A stretch of DNA of 7,256 nt from Rhizobium sp. Q54 (lineage in GTDB: Bacteria; Pseudomonadota; Alphaproteobacteria; SMXS01), in assembly GCA_945872035.1 (NCBI GenBank), contig CAMBYA010000115.1, positions 1-7,256 of the forward strand. The letters run 5' to 3'. Made by a program: the position numbers and the translations under genes. Shown here in pieces: positions 1 through 5,640 of the stretch (the first letter of the stretch is position 1; every line of letters begins with the position of its first letter). The notes under the pieces are model-generated. The model saw only the letters and a list, made by a program, of their open reading frames with translations. It did not search any database and was not told the origin of the DNA.

Positions 1-95
1 TGCTGGCTCCTGCCGTTTGGTTGCAGGTATTCTATCGTCTTCCGCAGCTCAATGGTTACGTCACAACGTAAGATGTGTTTTGCAAAATCCCTCAT
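1..95 (-). other. Left-edge open frame, unresolved
   Basis: Read on the minus strand from an ATG at 95-93, the frame stays open for 31 codons to the window edge. The start of the peptide reads MRDFAKHILRCDVTIEL. It uses codons such as TTA, ATA and AGG that are rare in the neighbouring genes. A frame this short is expected to be open by chance fairly often, and plus-strand frames are also open here, so this is a possible gene start rather than a supported gene. The stretch is visibly less GC-rich than the genes that follow, which would also fit an intergenic region. I recognise no family. Confidence 0.15.
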
Positions 96-100
96 ATCCC

Positions 101-128
101 CGTCATCCCCGCGTGCGCGGGGATGACG
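101..128. repeat. Short palindromic repeat (dispersed intergenic type)
   Basis: Two perfect 13-base arms, CGTCATCCCCGCG at 101-113 and CGCGGGGATGACG at 116-128, are separated by TG. As RNA it would fold into a 12-pair stem with a GUGC loop. Sequences of the form CGTCATCCCCGCG...CGCGGGGATGACG are familiar as short dispersed repeats between genes in many proteobacterial genomes; that identification is from memory, and only one copy lies in this window. Reading through it gives the peptide VIPACAGMT, a tell-tale false extension on many annotated proteins, so the gene to its right probably starts within or after it. No T-run follows, so it is not a classical terminator. Confidence 0.7.
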
Positions 129-656
129 ATTGTGGGTGAAGCAAACGCCCATTGGCGACTCATGACACCAGCCGACATCCCCGCCGTCGACGCCATCGCG
201 GCGGCGATCCATACCGCGTTGCCCGAACATGCCTTCGTCTTCGCCGAACGCCAGAGGCTCTATCCCGACGGCTGCTTCATGCTGGAGGTGGACGGTGAGC
301 CGGCCGGCTACGTCATCAGCCATCCGTGGCACTACCTGCGCCCGCCGGCGCTGAATACGCTGCTGGAGCGGATTCCCGAAAACGCCTCGACCTATTACAT
401 CCACGATCTGGCGTTGCTGCCGAGGTCACGGCGAACCGGAGCCGGATCCGCCATCGCCCGGCGGCTGCTGGCCCACGCCGATGCAGCCGGCCTGCCGAGC
501 GTCTCCCTCGTCGCTGTCTATGACGCTGCCCCATTCTGGCGGAGGCATGGCTTCATGCCGGTTGATGATCCTGCGCTGGCGGACAAGCTCGCCGGCTATG
601 GCGCCGAGGCCCGTATGATGTTCCGTCCTCGGCAAATCCCAAGCCTTGTCACATGA
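123..656 (+). CDS. GNAT-family N-acetyltransferase
   Basis: Predicted cytoplasmic enzyme that transfers an acetyl group from acetyl-CoA to an amine; the substrate cannot be told from sequence. From the ATG at 123 it has 177 residues, a normal length for a single GNAT domain. The first strand is HWRLMTPADIP (10-20). The core strand and acetyl-CoA loop are YIHDLALLPRSRRTGAGS (92-109), with RRTGAG as the pyrophosphate-binding turn, and the closing motif is YDAAPFWRRHGF (133-144). The frame stays open upstream to a GTG at 75, but that stretch translates the palindromic repeat and is unlikely to be coding. GTG at 132, with GGGGA nine bases upstream, and ATG at 162 are alternatives; 162 would cut into the first strand. 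The gene stands alone, 97 bases before the next start. Family is confident; the exact start is not. Confidence 0.85.
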   Translation: MTIVGEANAHWRLMTPADIPAVDAIAAAIHTALPEHAFVFAERQRLYPDGCFMLEVDGEPAGYVISHPWHYLRPPALNTLLERIPENASTYYIHDLALLPRSRRTGAGSAIARRLLAHADAAGLPSVSLVAVYDAAPFWRRHGFMPVDDPALADKLAGYGAEARMMFRPRQIPSLVT

Positions 657-676
657 CGGAAATCTGCTCGTAAACC

Positions 677-701
677 GGAACCATTCGATCCCCACCCCGT
701 T
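677..701 (+). promoter_or_regulatory. Candidate EcfG (general stress sigma factor) promoter
   Basis: GGAAC at 677-681 and CGTT at 698-701 are separated by exactly 16 bases. This matches the GGAAC-N16/17-CGTT consensus of the alphaproteobacterial general stress sigma factor EcfG (PhyR-NepR-EcfG pathway). It lies just downstream of the acetyltransferase stop and would start transcription near 708, giving a leader of about 45 bases before the lipoprotein ATG at 754. The match is seen in the sequence; its use by EcfG is inferred. Confidence 0.55.
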
Positions 702-753
702 CGCCTGTCATGCGACGGCCGCAACGGCCGGAACACCTGATCGGGAGGATCAA

Positions 754-1170
754 ATGCGTATTGTGCTCATGTCGGCCATCCTTGGCGCCGCGGCACTCGT
801 CGGAGCCTGCGGTTCCAGCAGTGGCGGCCACCACCAGTCTGGCTATGTCACCTATGAAAGCTATGATTACGACCGCCCGGACCCACGCTATGGATATTAC
901 GATGCGGGCGTCTACTACCGTGAAGACACGCGGCGCTACCAGGAACGCAGGATGTCGAGGGACGACCGCCTCTACCGCGGGCGCGACGGCCGCTATTACT
1001 GCCGCCGTTCGGACGGCACCACCGGCCTGATCGTCGGCGGCGTCAGCGGCGCGGTGCTGGGCGCGGCGATCGCCCCCGGCGATTCACGGGGCTTGGGTGC
1101 CCTGATCGGCGCGGGCGCGGGCGCGGCGATCGGCCACGAAATCGACCGCGGCAACGTACGCTGCCGCTGA
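754..1170 (+). CDS. Glycine-zipper (17 kDa surface antigen-like) lipoprotein
   Basis: Small 138-residue envelope protein of unknown exact role, probably anchored by lipid in the outer membrane. Residues 1-18 form a signal peptide ending in the lipobox LVGAC, with Cys19 as the predicted lipidated residue. Residues 30-83 are rich in Tyr, Arg and Asp (for example YVTYESYDYDRPDPRYGYYD). Residues 91-127 form two glycine-zipper hairpin helices, GLIVGGVSGAVLGAAI and GLGALIGAGAGAAIG, as in the Rick_17kDa_Anti/glycine-zipper 2TM families. The two helices are encoded partly by an exact repeat, GGCGCGGCGATCG at 1060-1072 and 1120-1132, one 60-base unit apart. The ATG at 754 is chosen because GGGAGG lies just upstream and the signal peptide begins there; the frame extends up to 646 but would bury the signal peptide. 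A likely EcfG promoter upstream suggests induction by general stress. Cys83 and Cys137 are the only other cysteines. Confidence 0.85.
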   Translation: MRIVLMSAILGAAALVGACGSSSGGHHQSGYVTYESYDYDRPDPRYGYYDAGVYYREDTRRYQERRMSRDDRLYRGRDGRYYCRRSDGTTGLIVGGVSGAVLGAAIAPGDSRGLGALIGAGAGAAIGHEIDRGNVRCR

Positions 1171-1182
1171 CTGTCGGGACCC

Positions 1183-1205
1183 AGGGCGGACCATCGGTCC
1201 GCCCT
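1183..1205. terminator. Hairpin between convergent genes, likely bidirectional terminator
   Basis: A perfect 10-pair inverted repeat, AGGGCGGACC at 1183-1192 and GGTCCGCCCT at 1196-1205, has a 3-base loop. It begins 12 bases after the lipoprotein stop on the plus strand and overlaps the smpB stop codon (1204-1206) on the minus strand. No T-run follows on either strand, so this is not a textbook intrinsic terminator. It could still stop transcription or protect the 3' ends of both messages. The structure is certain; the function is inferred from position. Confidence 0.6.
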
Positions 1206-1680
1206 ACCCCCGCGCCCGCATCAGCCGGGCCTTCTGCTTCTGCCAGTCGCGGGCCTTTTCGGTCTCGCGCTTGTCGACCACGTTCTTGCCCTTGGCGAGG
1301 CCCAGCTCCAGCTTGGCCATGCCGCGGTCGTTGAAATAGAGCTTGAGCGGCACCACGGTCATGCCGTTGCGGCGGATCGCCTGGGACAGCTTCTCGATCT
1401 CGCGGCTGCGCAGCAGCAGCTTTCTGGGCCGCCGCGTCTCGTGGTTCAGGTAGCTGGCCTGGTTGTATTCGGGGATGTAGGCGTTCACCAGGAACATCTC
1501 GCCGTCCTTCGCCTCGGCATAGGACTCGGCGATGTTGGACTGGCCCAGACGCAGCGACTTCACCTCGGAGCCCTGTAGCATGATGCCGGCCTCGAGAGTC
1601 TCCTCGATGAAGTAGTTGTAGCGCGCCTTACGGTTCTCGGCGACGAGCTTGCGAACCGGTTCTTCCTTCTTCTTGGCCAT
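1204..1680 (-). CDS. smpB: SsrA-binding protein SmpB
   Basis: SmpB binds tmRNA (SsrA) and brings it to stalled ribosomes for trans-translation, which tags incomplete proteins and frees the ribosome. The 158-residue protein has the usual length. The oligonucleotide-binding barrel spans about residues 11-130, including [19 protein letters not shown] (14-32), [20 protein letters not shown] (35-54) and the [10 protein letters not shown] stretch (68-77). The basic tail contains [16 protein letters not shown] (131-146), the segment that enters the decoding centre in known structures, followed by a Lys/Arg-rich end. The start ATG at 1680 gives the standard MAKKK beginning; the frame extends upstream but lies inside dapA. 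Its start shares one base with the dapA stop (TAATG) and no clear Shine-Dalgarno sequence precedes it, so translation is probably coupled to dapA. Confidence 0.97.
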   Translation of the reverse strand: MAKKKEEPVRKLVAENRKARYNYFIEETLEAGIMLQGSEVKSLRLGQSNIAESYAEAKDGEMFLVNAYIPEYNQASYLNHETRRPRKLLLRSREIEKLSQAIRRNGMTVVPLKLYFNDRGMAKLELGLAKGKNVVDKRETEKARDWQKQKARLMRARG

Positions 1681-2552
1681 TACAAAAGCCCGGCATGTTC
1701 CATCGCCGCGCGAACGATCTGACGAGTGGGCTCGGTCACCGGGACCATCGGCAGGCGCACTTCGTCGGTGCACTTGCCCAGCAGGCTGGCCGCATACTTG
1801 GCCGGCGTCGGGTTGGTTTCGATGAAAAGCGCGTGATGCAGAGGCATGAGCTGGTCCTGCAACTCCAGCGCGCGGGCAAAGTTCCCCTGCAACGTGGCGT
1901 TCTGGAACTGGGACACCAGATTGGGCGCCACATTCGCGGCGACCGAGATACAGCCCACGCCGCCATGGGCGTTGAAGCCCAGCGCGATGCCGTCGTCACC
2001 GCACAGCTGGATGAAGTCGGGACCGATCTTCCAGCGCTGCAGGCTTGGGCGCGTCAGATCGCCGGTCGCGTCCTTGACGCCGACGATGTTGGGCAACTCG
2101 GCCAGCCGCGCCATGGTCTCGACCGACATATTCACCACCGAGCGGCCCGGGATGTTGTAGATGAAGATCGGGATGTCGACCGCTTCCGCAATTGCCTTGT
2201 AATGCGCGTAGAGACCTTCCTGCGTCGGCTTGTTGTAGTACGGCGTCACCACCAGCGCGGCGTCGGCGCCGGCCTGCTTGGCGTGGCGCGTCAGGGCGAT
2301 CGCTTCCTCGGTGCTGTTGGAGCCCGAGCCAGCCATCACCGGCACGCGGCCAGCGGCGGCCTCGATGCACAGCTCCACCACGCGCTTGTGCTCTTCGTGG
2401 CTCAGGGTCGGCGACTCTCCCGTGGTGCCCACCGGGACGAGCCCGTGCGTGCCCTCTCGGATCTGCCATTCGACGAAAGACTGGAACGCCGCCTGATCGA
2501 CCTCGCCGTCCTTGAACGGGGTGATCAGCGCCGTGATCGAACCTCTGAACAT
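1680..2552 (-). CDS. dapA: 4-hydroxy-tetrahydrodipicolinate synthase DapA
   Basis: Cytoplasmic enzyme that condenses pyruvate with aspartate semialdehyde, the first committed step towards diaminopimelate and lysine and so needed for peptidoglycan. The 290-residue TIM barrel is full length. Visible active-site residues are GTTGES (42-47, with Thr43 and Thr44), Tyr106 in PYYNKP, Tyr132 and Arg137 in YNIPGR, and the Schiff-base lysine Lys160 in VGVKDATGD. The conserved [10 protein letters not shown] stretch lies near 245-254. The start at 2552 gives the canonical [13 protein letters not shown] opening. It is followed directly by smpB on the same message, an arrangement common in Alphaproteobacteria, and is divergent from the sulfur-related operon. 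A sigma-70-like promoter lies about 40 bases upstream. All catalytic residues are present and nothing is unusual. Confidence 0.98.
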   Translation of the reverse strand: MFRGSITALITPFKDGEVDQAAFQSFVEWQIREGTHGLVPVGTTGESPTLSHEEHKRVVELCIEAAAGRVPVMAGSGSNSTEEAIALTRHAKQAGADAALVVTPYYNKPTQEGLYAHYKAIAEAVDIPIFIYNIPGRSVVNMSVETMARLAELPNIVGVKDATGDLTRPSLQRWKIGPDFIQLCGDDGIALGFNAHGGVGCISVAANVAPNLVSQFQNATLQGNFARALELQDQLMPLHHALFIETNPTPAKYAASLLGKCTDEVRLPMVPVTEPTRQIVRAAMEHAGLL

Positions 2553-2590
2553 TCTGTACGCTACCGGGTCATGATGCCGCTGTGGCCGCG

Positions 2591-2619
2591 AACATAATCA
2601 TGCGCCCTGTCCGCCGCAA
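2591..2619 (-). promoter_or_regulatory. Sigma-70-like promoter for dapA-smpB
   Basis: On the minus strand, TTGCGG (2619-2614) and TATGTT (2596-2591) are separated by 17 bases. Transcription would begin near 2584, about 32 bases before the dapA ATG. A small inverted repeat, CCTGTC (2606-2611) and GACAGG (2623-2628), straddles the -35 element and could be an operator, though it is short enough to be chance. The dapA Shine-Dalgarno sequence is weak. Confidence 0.5.
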
Positions 2620-2670
2620 GCAGACAGGATTCAGACGATCCCCGCCGCAACGGGCCGACCATCAATCCGC

Positions 2671-2700
2671 TTGCGCTGGAGAGAAATATATTCATATATT
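2671..2700 (+). promoter_or_regulatory. Sigma-70-like promoter for the arsR-sulP-pmpAB operon
   Basis: TTGCGC at 2671-2676 and TATATT at 2695-2700 are separated by 18 bases. The predicted transcription start is about 2707-2708, which coincides with the A of the regulator's ATG, so the first gene may be translated from a leaderless message. The -10 element overlaps the inverted repeat described next, as expected for a promoter closed by its own repressor. Confidence 0.5.
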
Positions 2701-2715
2701 CGTACTTATGAATAT
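2688..2715. promoter_or_regulatory. Probable operator for the BigR/SqrR-like repressor
   Basis: The layout is ATATTC (2688-2693), two bases, ATATTC (2696-2701), eight bases, GAATAT (2710-2715). The inner pair forms an imperfect 20-base palindrome centred at 2705.5. Its core ATTC-N8-GAAT matches, as I recall it, the site reported for the persulfide-responsive repressor SqrR. The extra left half-site makes a second, wider palindrome (ATATTCATA...TATGAATAT, spacer 10). The stretch is strikingly AT-rich in GC-rich surroundings, and it covers the -10 element and the start codon of the ArsR-family gene. Self-binding is inferred from position and family. Confidence 0.65.
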
Positions 2716-3031
2716 TAATCCGGACATCACGCTCGGCGACATGCAGGCAAACGCCGGACGCGCGTGCGATTTCCTGCGCTCGATCGCCCACCCGCAACGG
2801 CTGCTCGTGCTGTGCCAGCTATCGCAGGGCGAAAGGCCCGTCGGCGAACTGGCCGGCCTGCTGGGCATGCGCCAATCGACCCTGTCGCAGCACCTGGCCC
2901 GGCTGAAAGCAGAAGGACTGGTGGCCGCCCGGCGCGAAGGAACCTCTATCCGCTACTCCCTGGCGCGGACCGAGATCCTGCCGGTGATCGAGTCGCTTTA
3001 CGGCGTATTCTGCAAGCCGGCGGGCAAGTGA
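2708..3031 (+). CDS. ArsR-family repressor, BigR/SqrR-like (persulfide sensor)
   Basis: A 107-residue winged-helix transcription factor. The recognition region is PVGELAGLLGMRQSTLSQHLARLKAEGLV (44-72), followed by the wing REGTSIRYSLA (76-86). Cysteines at 20, 36 (RLLVLCQL) and 102 (YGVFCKP) are present. Cys36 and Cys102 fall where BigR and SqrR carry the redox pair that forms a di- or polysulfide bridge on exposure to persulfide and releases DNA. The metal-binding ELCVCDL motif of ArsR/SmtB sensors is absent. The ATG at 2708 is preferred because the following D-M-Q-A-N-A-type lead-in resembles BigR proteins; ATG at 2741 is the alternative, and neither has a good Shine-Dalgarno sequence. The frame extends up to 2582 but would run through the promoter. 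Its stop overlaps the next start (TGATG). It probably represses its own operon. Confidence 0.85.
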   Translation: MNINPDITLGDMQANAGRACDFLRSIAHPQRLLVLCQLSQGERPVGELAGLLGMRQSTLSQHLARLKAEGLVAARREGTSIRYSLARTEILPVIESLYGVFCKPAGK

Positions 3032-4779
3032 TGCGGTGGCTGGCGCGCTATGTCCCGATTCTGTCCTGGGGCCGTGCCTATTCCGCGCGGGACCTGCCAG
3101 GCGACCTGACCGCCGGTCTGATCACGGCGATCATGCTGGTTCCCCAGGCGATGGCCTACGCGATGCTGGCCGGGCTTCCGCCGCAGATCGGGCTTTATGC
3201 CAGCATCGCGCCGCCGATCCTCTATGGCATCTTCGGATCGAGCCGGGCCCTCGCCGTCGGGCCGGTGGCCATCGCCTCGCTGATGACGGCGACCGCGCTC
3301 TCGGCCCTGTCGGCTCCCGGCAGCGAGTCCTACATCGCCAACGCGCTGGTCCTGTCGCTGCTGATTGGCTTGATCCTGCTGGTGCTCGGGTTGGTGCGCG
3401 CCGGCTTCCTGGTGAATTTCCTGAGCCATCCGGTGATCTCGGGATTCACCAGCGCCGCCGCCATCCTGATCCTGATCAGCCAGATCAAGTACCTGCTTGG
3501 CATCGACATCCCCCGCGGCGAAGCCTTCGCGACCATCGTGAACGTGGTCCGCCATATCGGAGAGACCAACCCGGCGACGCTGGCGATCGGCGGCGGCGCT
3601 CTGGCGATCCTCCTGATGATGCGCAGCCCGCTCACCAGACTTCTGCAGCGCCTCGAAATCCCGCCTTTGACCACCCAGTTCATCACCCGCTCCAGCCCGC
3701 TTCTGGCGGTGATCCTCGGCATTGCCGTCACCGCGGGCTGGCGGCTCGCCGAGACCGCCTCCGTCGCCATCGTCGGCGCGATCCCGGAAGGCTTGCCGCC
3801 CCTGACGCTGCCGAGCGCGGACATGGGAATCTGGCAGGCGCTGCTGCCCGCGGCGGCGCTGATCGCGTTCGTGAGCTACCTGGAGAGCGTCTCCGTCGCC
3901 AAGGCGCTCGCGGCGAAGCGCCGGCAGAAAGTGGACGCGGATCAGGAACTGGTCGGTCTCGGCGCCGCGAACATCGCCGCCGCCTTTACTGGCGCTAGCC
4001 CTGTGGCGGGCGGCTTTGCCCGCTCCATGGTGAACTTCGCCGCCGGCGCCAACACGCCGCTCGCCTCGATCCTGACGGCGCTGCTGCTGGCGATCTCGGT
4101 CCTGTTCCTGACGCCGCTGTTCCACTACCTGCCGCAGGCGGTGCTGGCGGCGACCATCGTCGTCGCGGTTACCCAACTCATCGACCTGCGCAGCTTTCGC
4201 CGCACCTGGCAGTACAACAAGGCCGACTTCGCCGCGCAGGCCGTGACGTTCCTGATCGTGCTGGCCGTCGGAGTCGAGACCGGCATCATCACCGGCATCG
4301 CGCTGTCGCTGATGCTTTACCTGTGGCGAAGCAGCCGCCCCCATTTCGCGGTCGTGGGCCAGGTCGGCGATACCGAGCACTACCGCAACGTCAAGCGGCA
4401 CAAGGTGCGGACCGACCCGAGCGTGTTGTTGTTCCGGATCGACGAGAACCTCTTCTTCCCGAACGCCGGCTATCTCGAAGACAGCCTGCGCGCGGAAGTG
4501 GCCGCGAACCCGGAGATCACCGACGTGGTGCTGATCTGCAGTTCGGTCAGCCTGGTCGACGCGAGCGCGCTCGAAACGCTCGAGGAACTGCGCGAGACAC
4601 TCCATGCCGCGGGCGTCACGCTGCACCTCGCCGAGGTCAAGGGGCCGGTCATGGACCGGTTGCAGCGCACGTCCTTCATCGAGGACCTGGCGCCGGGCCA
4701 GGTCTTCCTTTCCACCCACGACGCGGTGAAACATCTGCGGGAGCGGCTCTACGCCGACCCATACGGATCGGCGATCTGA
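3031..4779 (+). CDS. SulP-family inorganic anion transporter with STAS domain
   Basis: Inner-membrane transporter of the SLC26/SulP family, which move sulfate, bicarbonate, chloride or related anions; the substrate cannot be assigned from sequence. From the ATG at 3031 it has 582 residues, a typical length. The membrane domain (about 20-435) opens with the family signature VPQAMAYAMLAGLPPQIGLY (37-56) and contains FLSHPVISGFTSAAA (130-144) and the later signature NIAAAFTGASPVAGGFARS (314-332). A cytoplasmic STAS domain occupies about 463-570, with the phosphate-site loop region ICSSVSLVDASALETL (502-517), where Asp510 and Ser512 are kept. The start overlaps the regulator stop by one base and lacks a good ribosome site, suggesting coupled translation. 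Lying between a persulfide-type repressor and pmpAB, it most likely handles sulfate or sulfite, as import or as export of an oxidation product. A bicarbonate carrier is the main alternative. Confidence 0.92.
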   Translation: MRWLARYVPILSWGRAYSARDLPGDLTAGLITAIMLVPQAMAYAMLAGLPPQIGLYASIAPPILYGIFGSSRALAVGPVAIASLMTATALSALSAPGSESYIANALVLSLLIGLILLVLGLVRAGFLVNFLSHPVISGFTSAAAILILISQIKYLLGIDIPRGEAFATIVNVVRHIGETNPATLAIGGGALAILLMMRSPLTRLLQRLEIPPLTTQFITRSSPLLAVILGIAVTAGWRLAETASVAIVGAIPEGLPPLTLPSADMGIWQALLPAAALIAFVSYLESVSVAKALAAKRRQKVDADQELVGLGAANIAAAFTGASPVAGGFARSMVNFAAGANTPLASILTALLLAISVLFLTPLFHYLPQAVLAATIVVAVTQLIDLRSFRRTWQYNKADFAAQAVTFLIVLAVGVETGIITGIALSLMLYLWRSSRPHFAVVGQVGDTEHYRNVKRHKVRTDPSVLLFRIDENLFFPNAGYLEDSLRAEVAANPEITDVVLICSSVSLVDASALETLEELRETLHAAGVTLHLAEVKGPVMDRLQRTSFIEDLAPGQVFLSTHDAVKHLRERLYADPYGSAI

Positions 4780-4789
4780 GGAGGCAATG

Positions 4790-5218
4790 ATGGAAATAGT
4801 GAACTTCACGCCGGTACCGGCGCTCATCGGCGGCATGCTGATCGGTCTGGGATCGGTGCTGCTGTTGCTGCTGAGCGGCCGGATCGCCGGCATCAGCGGC
4901 ATCCTGGGCGGGCTGTTGCCGCCGACGCGCGGCGACATGACCTGGCGCCTCGCCTTCATTGCCGGACTGGCGGTGAGCGGGCTTGGATTTGTCCTTCTGG
5001 GCGATGTCTCGGCGATCGTCATCGAGGCTGACACGCCGCTGCTGATCGCGGCTGGTCTGCTGGTGGGCGTGGGAACGCGGCTGGGATCCGGCTGCACCAG
5101 CGGTCACGGAATCTGCGGCATCGGACGCCTGTCGCCGCGCGGGATCGTCGCGTCCTGCATATTCCTCGGCATCGGCATGGTGACCGTGTTCGTCACCCGC
5201 CACGTCATCGGGAGCTGA
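4790..5218 (+). CDS. pmpA: YeeE/YedE-family sulfur transporter half, PmpA-like
   Basis: Small inner-membrane protein of the YeeE/YedE (sulf_transp, COG2391) family, whose full-length member YeeE carries thiosulfate across the membrane using cysteines. It has 142 residues and about four hydrophobic segments (roughly 10-29, 53-70, 84-98, 118-136). The signature is GSGCTSGHGICGIGRLSPRG (99-118), holding Cys102 and Cys109; Cys123 follows in the last helix. It is half the length of YeeE and is paired with the next gene, so the two probably form one transporter. Two consecutive ATGs lie at 4787 and 4790; the second is chosen because AGGAGG at 4779-4784 is 5 bases away rather than 2. It begins 10 bases after the SulP stop. 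The bigR-linked pmpA of plant-associated bacteria is the closest described relative I know of; the assignment is by motif and context. Confidence 0.9.
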   Translation: MEIVNFTPVPALIGGMLIGLGSVLLLLLSGRIAGISGILGGLLPPTRGDMTWRLAFIAGLAVSGLGFVLLGDVSAIVIEADTPLLIAAGLLVGVGTRLGSGCTSGHGICGIGRLSPRGIVASCIFLGIGMVTVFVTRHVIGS

Positions 5219-5220
5219 TC

Positions 5221-5640
5221 ATGGGACGTCTTCTCGTGCCACTGTTATGCGGCCTGATCTTCGGTGCGGGCCTTGCCATCTCCGGCATGGTCAACCCCGC
5301 CAAGGTGCTCGGCTTTCTCGACGTGACAGGCCAGTGGGACCCGAGCCTGATCCTGGTAATGGGCGGCGGCGTCGCGGTGTTCGCCGCGGGATTCCTGCTG
5401 GTAAAGCGGACCGCACGCCCGGTGTTTGCCGCGAAATTCGAGATACCGACCCGACGCGACATCGATCCCAGGCTGGTCGCGGGCGCCGTGCTGTTCGGCA
5501 TCGGCTGGGGCCTTGCCGGCTTCTGTCCGGGCCCGGCCCTCACCAGCCTCGCCTTCGGGATGACCAAGGTCTACGTGTTCGTCGCCGCCATGGTGGCCGG
5601 AAGCCTGGCATACGGGCTCTGGATGAGGTTCAGGGGCTAA
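5221..5640 (+). CDS. pmpB: YeeE/YedE-family sulfur transporter half, PmpB-like (DUF6691)
   Basis: A 139-residue membrane protein, partner half to PmpA. Hydrophobic segments lie at about 4-22, 42-61, 85-101 and 115-133. The N-terminal motif GLAISGMVNPAKVLGFLD (17-34) and the GWGLAGFCPGPAL motif (95-107, with Cys102) are typical of the second half of YeeE-like proteins; Cys10 is the only other cysteine. Together with PmpA it would recreate the pseudo-twofold pore in which thiosulfate or another sulfur species is passed between cysteines. The start at 5221 has GGAG at 5211-5214 six bases upstream, and only two bases separate it from the pmpA stop. Its stop codon overlaps that of the convergent acetyltransferase gene by 4 bases, so no terminator separates them. 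Family is confident; the substrate is inferred. Confidence 0.9.
   Translation: MGRLLVPLLCGLIFGAGLAISGMVNPAKVLGFLDVTGQWDPSLILVMGGGVAVFAAGFLLVKRTARPVFAAKFEIPTRRDIDPRLVAGAVLFGIGWGLAGFCPGPALTSLAFGMTKVYVFVAAMVAGSLAYGLWMRFRG

Noticed and set aside
75..122. GTG start at 75 for the first acetyltransferase
   Set aside because: The added residues are a translation of the palindromic repeat (VIPACAGMT) and add nothing to the GNAT fold.
705..740. Inverted CGGCC/GGCCG repeat in the lipoprotein leader
   Set aside because: Only five or six pairs in a GC-rich leader, easily explained by chance; no link to a known RNA element.
646..753. Upstream extension of the lipoprotein frame
   Set aside because: It would place 36 residues before a clear signal peptide and lipobox, and it runs through a likely promoter; the ATG at 754 has a good ribosome site.
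1695..2597. A 300-codon plus-strand open frame opposite dapA
   Set aside because: dapA is certain on the minus strand with its full active site; the opposite frame is a His/Arg/Gln-rich shadow.
2764..3030. Upstream extension of the SulP frame into the arsR gene
   Set aside because: The extension is out of frame with the well-conserved ArsR-type protein and SulP proteins begin near the ATG at 3031.
2998..5097. A 699-codon open frame on the minus strand across sulP and pmpA
   Set aside because: It lies opposite well-supported genes with clear family motifs. Its translation is dominated by Arg, Gln, Asp and Gly and shows no domain, as expected of a frame opposite a GC-rich coding sequence.
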